DNA from: Bacteroidales bacterium
Lineage (GTDB): Bacteria > Bacteroidota > Bacteroidia > Bacteroidales > ML635J-15
NCBI GenBank assembly: GCA_028696755.1
Contig: JAQVGK010000100.1
Coordinates: 1-9,410 of the forward strand
Length of the DNA: 9,410 bases
Reading direction: 5' to 3'
A program made the translations under genes and the position numbers. Under the pieces are notes generated by a model that ran no database searches, was not told the origin of the DNA, and saw only the letters and a list, made by a program, of their open reading frames with translations. This document shows positions 5,931 through 9,410 of the stretch, piece by piece (position 1 is the first letter of the stretch; the number at the start of each line of letters is the position of its first letter).

Positions 5931-6071
5931 AGCAGCAGATAGACCTGTCAGTGTCCAACGGACCTGATAGTGTCGCTATGTATATCTCCTATAGAGATAC
6001 TTAGCGACACTGTCAGATCTTCCAGATACTGACATGTCATCTTTCAAATACTTACTGGTATACCTGCTGCT
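5931..6071. repeat. 141-bp imperfect inverted-repeat element with a strong central hairpin
   Basis: Outer arms AGCAGCAG (5931-5938) and CTGCTGCT (6064-6071) bracket the element. The centre is a strong hairpin: CTGATAGTGTCGCTA (5964-5978) pairs with TAGCGACACTGTCAG (6002-6016) with one G-T wobble, and TATCTC (5983-5988) with GAGATA (5994-5999) around a 5-nt loop. Intermediate segments CTGTCAGTGTC (5945-5955) and TGACATGTCA (6030-6039) are related to the stem, so the left arm also holds a 19-bp direct repeat (GACCTGTCAGTGTC then GACCTGATAGTGTC). The right arm's last base is part of the TGA stop codon of the YciI-like gene. It may act as that gene's terminator, although no T-run follows, or be a small non-autonomous palindromic element. 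Confidence 0.8.
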
Positions 6072-6535
6072 CATTTTATTTCCGTCATTTCAATCATGCT
6101 ATGATATTGCATATACATTGGCAGTGCAGCAGAACCGTACCAAGGGTATATGTCAACATTAAAGATTCCTTTTTCGATGGTAGGATCTTGCATTAAAAGT
6201 TGCATGGCTTCTTCTGGAGTTTCTACATTCAAGATAAAAAGTCCGCGCATTGCATCTTCGTTCATGCCAAATGGACCAGCAACAATAAGTTTACCTTCAT
6301 CTGAAAGTTTGTTTATGTTTGCAAAATGTCCTTCGAAAAGTTCGCTTCGTTCATCCTTAACTTCAACAACAGTTGGACCAGTAGTTAAAATAACAAACTG
6401 ATACATTCTCATCCCATACTCATCAGCGCCAAGCGAATCGGCAAGTGCCTGATTGTATTTACTGTTTTCGGTTGTGGTTTGAGCAACAGCCAGTAGCGAA
6501 CCAAAAATCAATATTGATAAAAAGAATATTTTCAT
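6071..6535 (-). CDS. Exported YciI-like (YCII-related) domain protein
   Basis: I place the start at 6535 (154 aa) rather than at the upstream in-frame ATG at 6589. From here the protein opens with a clean signal peptide, MKIFFLSILIFGSLLAVA before Gln19, and a weak -7-like box (TATCTTTA, 6563-6556) lies between the two ATGs. After a short linker, residues 42-135 form a YCII ferredoxin-like alpha-beta domain. YQFVILTTGP is strand 1, FEGHFANINKLSDEGKLIVAGPF carries the family's conserved His (His70) and GxLxxAGPF turn, RGLFILNVETPEEAMQLLMQDPTI holds the conserved Asp-Pro (117-118), and FNVDIYPWYGS is the last strand. Family members are usually cytoplasmic and of unclear activity. The signal peptide means this one works in the periplasm or on the surface. 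It is monocistronic, with a divergent hydrolase gene upstream and a large inverted repeat immediately downstream. Confidence 0.88.
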   Translation of the reverse strand: MKIFFLSILIFGSLLAVAQTTTENSKYNQALADSLGADEYGMRMYQFVILTTGPTVVEVKDERSELFEGHFANINKLSDEGKLIVAGPFGMNEDAMRGLFILNVETPEEAMQLLMQDPTIEKGIFNVDIYPWYGSAALPMYMQYHSMIEMTEIK

Positions 6536-6555
6536 AGTTGTAAGGTTTAAAGGTG

Positions 6556-6563
6556 TAAAGATA
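6556..6563 (-). promoter_or_regulatory. Possible -7 box for the YciI-like gene
   Basis: TATCTTTA on the minus strand differs from TAnnTTTG only in the last base. An ATTG lies 17 nt further upstream, slightly closer than usual. It lies about 20 nt before the ATG at 6535 and downstream of the alternative ATG at 6589, which favours the shorter protein. Confidence 0.35.
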
Positions 6564-6755
6564 TGAAAATTAGAGTATGCCAATGCCAAAACAACAAGAT
6601 TGATGAAGGTTTATTATTTCAGAAATATTTACAAAATCAAGAAACAGAATCGCACCATCTTCTCCGACGTTTGCATTTCCTCCGTAAAATTCTCATTAAA
6701 AATAAATAATGCAAGTCGGAAATACAAAGTATAAAATGCTGCACAATCCTTTTTA

Positions 6756-6782
6756 ACTCTAGGCACTTTAGACACTCTAGGC
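6756..6782. repeat. 9-mer repeat block A (ACTCTAGGC)
   Basis: Three head-to-tail 9-mers: ACTCTAGGC, ACTTTAGAC, ACTCTAGGC. The same unit recurs at 6935-6952, and together the two blocks bracket three hairpins. Confidence 0.8.
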
Positions 6783-6787
6783 ATCCC

Positions 6788-6932
6788 GAAAAAACAGAAA
6801 TTGCATAAACTATTTAAGCAATTTGCAGTTTTTTCTTTTAAAACCTCGATAAATATAATTGCAACAAAGCAATTTCATATTTTTTCGAGGATTCTCGAAG
6901 AATAACAAAAATTTGAGATTTTTGATTCTTCG
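6788..6932. ncRNA. Three consecutive hairpins; candidate structured element or RNA
   Basis: Hairpin 1 pairs 6788-6804 with 6818-6835 (GAAAAAACAG-AAATTGC against GCAATTTGCAGTTTTTTC). Hairpin 2 pairs 6844-6862 with 6869-6890 (CCTCGA...AATTGC against GCAATTT...TCGAGG, loop AACAAA). Hairpin 3 pairs CGAAGAAT (6896-6903) plus CAAAAAT (6906-6912) with ATTTTTG plus ATTCTTCG (6918-6932). Hairpins 1 and 2 share GCAATTT and a T6C run in their right arms, suggesting an old duplication. The transcribed strand is unknown. Alternatives are a non-autonomous element or stacked terminators. Confidence 0.4.
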
Positions 6933-6934
6933 GA

Positions 6935-6956
6935 ACTCTAGGCACTCTAGGCACTT
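6935..6956. repeat. 9-mer repeat block B (ACTCTAGGC)
   Basis: Two perfect copies of ACTCTAGGC (6935-6943, 6944-6952) and the start of a third (ACTT). It lies in the same orientation as block A, about 150 bp to its right, immediately after the third hairpin. Confidence 0.8.
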
Positions 6957-7006
6957 CTTAATGGTTATGGAAACGTTGAAAAACTATCCGAAATCAAATA
7001 TTACAT

Positions 7007-7014
7007 TAACTTTG
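7007..7014 (+). promoter_or_regulatory. Bacteroidota -7 promoter box for the hydrolase gene
   Basis: TAACTTTG matches TAnnTTTG exactly and ends 17 nt before the TTG start codon, implying a very short leader. No -33 TTTG lies at the normal distance; the nearest TTG is 28 nt upstream. Confidence 0.5.
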
Positions 7015-7031
7015 TAATCAAATATCGCTAA

Positions 7032-7754
7032 TTGAAAAAACAGATTTTTATATTATTTGTTCTTTTTTTTACATTGATTTCAGGAAAGTCGATTGCATCC
7101 GAAAAAACTGTAATTTACCTAATCCCTGGTCAGGGTTCGGACAGTAGGATATTTGGTAATTTTACTGTTGGCGAGGAGTTTGAACTTGTAAATATAGAGT
7201 ATTTCACTCCTGCAAAAGGAACAAGTATGAGGGAATTTGCAATAGAACTTTCGAAACAGATAGACACAACGCGCAAATTTATCATTATCGGAGTGTCGCT
7301 TGGTGGAATGCTTGCAACAGAAATGACAGATTTTTTAAATCCCGAGAAAACAGTAATTATTTCGAGCGCAAAATCTAGGTCGGAGTTGCCTGGCAGGTAT
7401 AAAATTCAGAAATGTTTACCTGTTTACAAACTTTTTTCGCCGAAAGCAATAAAAAAGGGTTCTTTTGTTATGCAGCCTCTTGTTGAACCAGATCGCAGTG
7501 TTTGTGAAGAAATATTTGAATCTATGCTTGAGTCAAAAGATCCATTATTTTTAAAAAGAACTATTGAAATGATTATGAAGTGGAATCGAAAAAGCTACTC
7601 AAAAAAAATCGTGCATATCCACGGCAACAACGATAATACGATTCCTATTCGTAATGTAAAATACGATTACTTAATCGAGAATGGATCGCATATGATGATG
7701 CTCACTCGGAGCGCGGAGATTAACTTATTAATATTAAAAGTGTTGGCCGAATAA
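7032..7754 (+). CDS. Exported alpha/beta hydrolase with TTG start
   Basis: A 240-aa exported hydrolase. The signal peptide is residues 1-22 (KKQIFILFVLFFTLISGKSIA). The fold is a compact alpha/beta hydrolase: VIYLIPGQGSDSRIF (27-41) is the first core strand and oxyanion loop, FIIIGVSLGG (83-92) is the nucleophile elbow with Ser89, HIHGNND (195-201) carries the likely acid Asp201, and NGSHMMML (217-224) carries the catalytic His220. The triad is complete, so it is probably active as an esterase or lipase-like enzyme in the periplasm; substrate unknown. The start is unusual: the codon before TTG (7029-7031) is TAA and no ATG or GTG lies close, while the signal peptide begins right after the TTG. 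A -7 box sits just upstream and an intrinsic terminator overlaps the stop, so it is a single-gene unit. Confidence 0.9.
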   Translation: MKKQIFILFVLFFTLISGKSIASEKTVIYLIPGQGSDSRIFGNFTVGEEFELVNIEYFTPAKGTSMREFAIELSKQIDTTRKFIIIGVSLGGMLATEMTDFLNPEKTVIISSAKSRSELPGRYKIQKCLPVYKLFSPKAIKKGSFVMQPLVEPDRSVCEEIFESMLESKDPLFLKRTIEMIMKWNRKSYSKKIVHIHGNNDNTIPIRNVKYDYLIENGSHMMMLTRSAEINLLILKVLAE

Positions 7755-7769
7755 TTTTTAACACTTTTT
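7736..7769 (+). terminator. Intrinsic terminator of the hydrolase gene
   Basis: AAAAGTGTT (7736-7744) pairs with AACACTTTT (7760-7768) over 9 bp around a 15-nt loop, and the 3' arm itself ends in TTTTT (7765-7769). The stem begins within the last codons, and the stop codon TAA (7752-7754) lies in the loop. The stem is AU-rich, so moderate strength. Confidence 0.55.
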
Positions 7770-7850
7770 CAGCAAACCAAAAGCAGTTTACCTCGTTTTA
7801 GATAAATAATCGAAGAAAATTGACAAATGCATGTTTTTTTTCTGATATTA

Positions 7851-7881
7851 TGTGATTATAAGAAAATAAAGACTAATTTTG
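7851..7881 (+). promoter_or_regulatory. Promoter of the IgGFc-binding-domain gene
   Basis: TAATTTTG (7874-7881) is an exact TAnnTTTG -7 box. TGTG (7851-7854), one mismatch from TTTG, lies 19 nt upstream at the proper -33 distance. The box ends 20 nt before the ATG at 7902. Confidence 0.55.
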
Positions 7882-7901
7882 AAATTCCACAAAATATTAA
7901 T

Positions 7902-9410
7902 ATGAAAAAGTTTGCCATAATACTCCTGTTTTTATTATCTGTTTTAATAGGCAGGGCTCAGATAAGCACAACCGGCACCGACTTCTGGCTGTCGTACATG
8001 CAAAATTTTGATGATCCTGAGAATACTCAGCTATACATTACCTCTGATGTTGGAGCGACTGGTGTGGTAAGCATTCCTGGCACTGGCTGGACACAGAATT
8101 TTACTATTGCGCCAAACGGATCTGTATTTGTTGATGTTGTAGCTGCTCAAAATGCTGCAATTGATGTTGGAAATACTGTTCTAGATAAAGCAGTACATGT
8201 TACATCTAACACTCCTGTTGCCGTTTATGCAGCAAATCAGCGCGACGCTTCGTCGGACGCTACTTTAGTTATGCCTGTTCAGACTCTCGGTGATTCATAT
8301 TTTATAAATGCATATTCTCCTTTTAGCAGTCAACCTTCGCAATTTGTGGTTGTTGGTATCGAAGATGGCACAAGCATCCAGATTATTCCAACAGCTGCGG
8401 TTATGGGTGGAACTGGTGCTGGTGTTCCAATAACCATAACTCTAAACCAAGGACAAGTTTATATGGTTAAGAGCATGGGCGATCTTACAGGAACAACAGT
8501 TAAGGCTACCGACGTAGGAAACTGTAATAATTTTGCGGTTTTTGCTGGTAATCAGTGCGCGAATGTTCCTCTTAGTTGTACTTATTGCGATCACCTTTAC
8601 GAACAAATGATTCCAGTTAAAGCATGGGGTAAAAATTATGCAACAGTTCCTTTGATGACAAGAAGCAACGATACATTTAGAATTTTAGCAAGCGAAAACG
8701 GAACAGTTGTCAATATCAACGGTGGACCTAATATTAATCTTAATGCTGGTCAGTTTTACGAAACAACATTATCAACCGCATCATTTATTGTTGGTAGTCA
8801 GCCAATTTCAGTTGCTCAGTATAGTCAGGGTACAAGTTGCGATGGAGTTACTTCGGATCCTTTTATGATAATGCTGTCTCCAGTTGAGCAAACACTCGAC
8901 TATATCGTTTTTCAGGCTTTTAACACTGCAGCAATAAATCAGTTTTATACAAACATTGTGACCGAAACTGCATTCACTTCTGCTGCACAACTTGATGGAG
9001 CGGCAATCGCAGGTTGGGCAACAATTCCATCTAATCCTACATATTCTTTTGTTCGTAAAAATCTTACTCAGGGAACGCATGTGTTAACCTCTCCAGAAGG
9101 AATTATTGCATCGGTTTATGGATTTGGAAATGTTGAATCGTACGGATACCTCGCCGGTGCAAATATTCAGCCGTTAAATGTTAGTTTCGACATTGTTGTT
9201 GACGGTACTCCAACATCTTATGATATTTTTGAAGATACTTTAACCTGTTCGCAGACAACAGTCGATTTTCAGTCAACATCTACAAATATCACCGACATCG
9301 AATGGGATTTTGGCGATGGTTCACCAATTTTTGTCGGGAATCCTGCGCTAGACCATACTTTTCCATCGAGTGGCGATTACGTTGTAACAATGTATTTTAT
9401 GCGTGATGGC
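7902..9410 (+). CDS. IgGFc-binding N-terminal domain protein with PKD domain (3' end outside window)
   Basis: The reading frame is open from ATG 7902 to the window's last base, giving 503 residues without a stop. A signal peptide MKKFAIILLFLLSVLIGRA precedes Gln20. The first mature residues STTGTDFWLSYMQN and the segments LYITSDVGATGVVSIPGTGW, VHVTSNTPVAVYAANQ, DATLVMPVQTLGDSYFI and FVVVGIEDGTSIQIIPT are typical of the IgGFc-binding N-terminal domain (first described in mucus-associated Fc-binding protein, common in Bacteroidota surface proteins). Cys208, Cys219, Cys226 and Cys229 in CNNFAVFAGNQC...CTYCDHLYEQ are a family hallmark and may form disulfides. From about residue 445 a PKD domain begins, with its signature WDFGDGS at 468-474. 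Such proteins usually continue with more PKD repeats and end in a T9SS sorting domain, which lies outside this window. Likely a large surface adhesin; the ligand is not evident. Confidence 0.9.
   Translation, partial: MKKFAIILLFLLSVLIGRAQISTTGTDFWLSYMQNFDDPENTQLYITSDVGATGVVSIPGTGWTQNFTIAPNGSVFVDVVAAQNAAIDVGNTVLDKAVHVTSNTPVAVYAANQRDASSDATLVMPVQTLGDSYFINAYSPFSSQPSQFVVVGIEDGTSIQIIPTAAVMGGTGAGVPITITLNQGQVYMVKSMGDLTGTTVKATDVGNCNNFAVFAGNQCANVPLSCTYCDHLYEQMIPVKAWGKNYATVPLMTRSNDTFRILASENGTVVNINGGPNINLNAGQFYETTLSTASFIVGSQPISVAQYSQGTSCDGVTSDPFMIMLSPVEQTLDYIVFQAFNTAAINQFYTNIVTETAFTSAAQLDGAAIAGWATIPSNPTYSFVRKNLTQGTHVLTSPEGIIASVYGFGNVESYGYLAGANIQPLNVSFDIVVDGTPTSYDIFEDTLTCSQTTVDFQSTSTNITDIEWDFGDGSPIFVGNPALDHTFPSSGDYVVTMYFMRDG

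Larger units (their letters stand above)
6536..7031. other. Divergent intergenic region rich in hairpins and 9-bp repeats
   Basis: This 496-bp gap between the divergent YciI-like and hydrolase genes holds no convincing coding frame. It contains a weak promoter-like box for the leftward gene (6556-6563), an inverted repeat with a 30-nt loop (TCCGAC-gt-TTGCATT at 6663-6677 with AATGCAAGTCGGA at 6708-6720), two blocks of the 9-mer ACTCTAGGC, three consecutive hairpins between them, and a promoter box for the rightward gene. The central part may be a repetitive noncoding element or encode a structured RNA. Confidence 0.6.

Noticed and set aside
8808..9080. 90-codon minus-strand frame
   Set aside because: It lies wholly opposite the IgGFc-binding-domain gene, is rich in Cys and Arg as antisense frames often are, and has no recognisable start context.

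Overview
The window looks like chromosomal DNA of a member of the Bacteroidota. It is AT-rich. Several genes are preceded by the Bacteroidota -7 promoter box TAnnTTTG, and Shine-Dalgarno sequences are largely absent. One protein ends in a type IX secretion (T9SS) type A sorting domain. Other family markers of the phylum are a four helix bundle (S23-like) protein, a small outer-membrane beta-barrel, and an IgGFc-binding-domain protein with a PKD domain. No rRNA, tRNA, transposase, integrase or CRISPR array was seen.

Layout. 51-548 (+): a small basic protein of unknown function. 591-734: four near-identical palindromes at 40-41 bp intervals, leading directly into a 67-aa HipB/Y4mF-type HTH regulator (737-940, +). 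That gene's stop codon overlaps an ATG that appears to be the decayed start of a hipS/hipA-type gene, so the antitoxin looks orphaned. 1018-1905 (-): a radical SAM protein. 2071-2451 (-): a four helix bundle protein bracketed by heptamer repeats in opposite orientation. 2495-2673: two and a fraction copies of an 82-bp repeat that run into the stop codon of the next gene. 2671-5824 (-): a tight three-gene operon for the cell envelope, in transcription order a small T9SS-sorted protein, an outer-membrane beta-barrel protein and a long tail-fibre-like protein with sixteen 20-residue repeats. It has a recognisable Bacteroidota promoter at 5863-5894. 5931-6071: a 141-bp imperfect inverted repeat. 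6071-6535 (-): an exported YciI-like protein. 6536-7031: a divergent intergenic region holding four potential hairpins and two blocks of a 9-bp repeat. 7032-7754 (+): an exported alpha/beta hydrolase with a TTG start and an intrinsic terminator. 7902-9410 (+, running off the window): an IgGFc-binding N-terminal domain protein with a PKD domain.

Function. Six of the seven genes from 2671 to the right end carry a clear signal peptide or belong with exported neighbours, so this half is devoted to the cell surface and periplasm. The left third is different: a toxin-antitoxin remnant, a radical SAM enzyme and a four helix bundle gene separated by repeat-rich DNA. The most unusual content is not in the proteins but in the gaps: at least four distinct repeat or palindrome families in 9.4 kb, two of which end exactly at the stop codon of a neighbouring gene.
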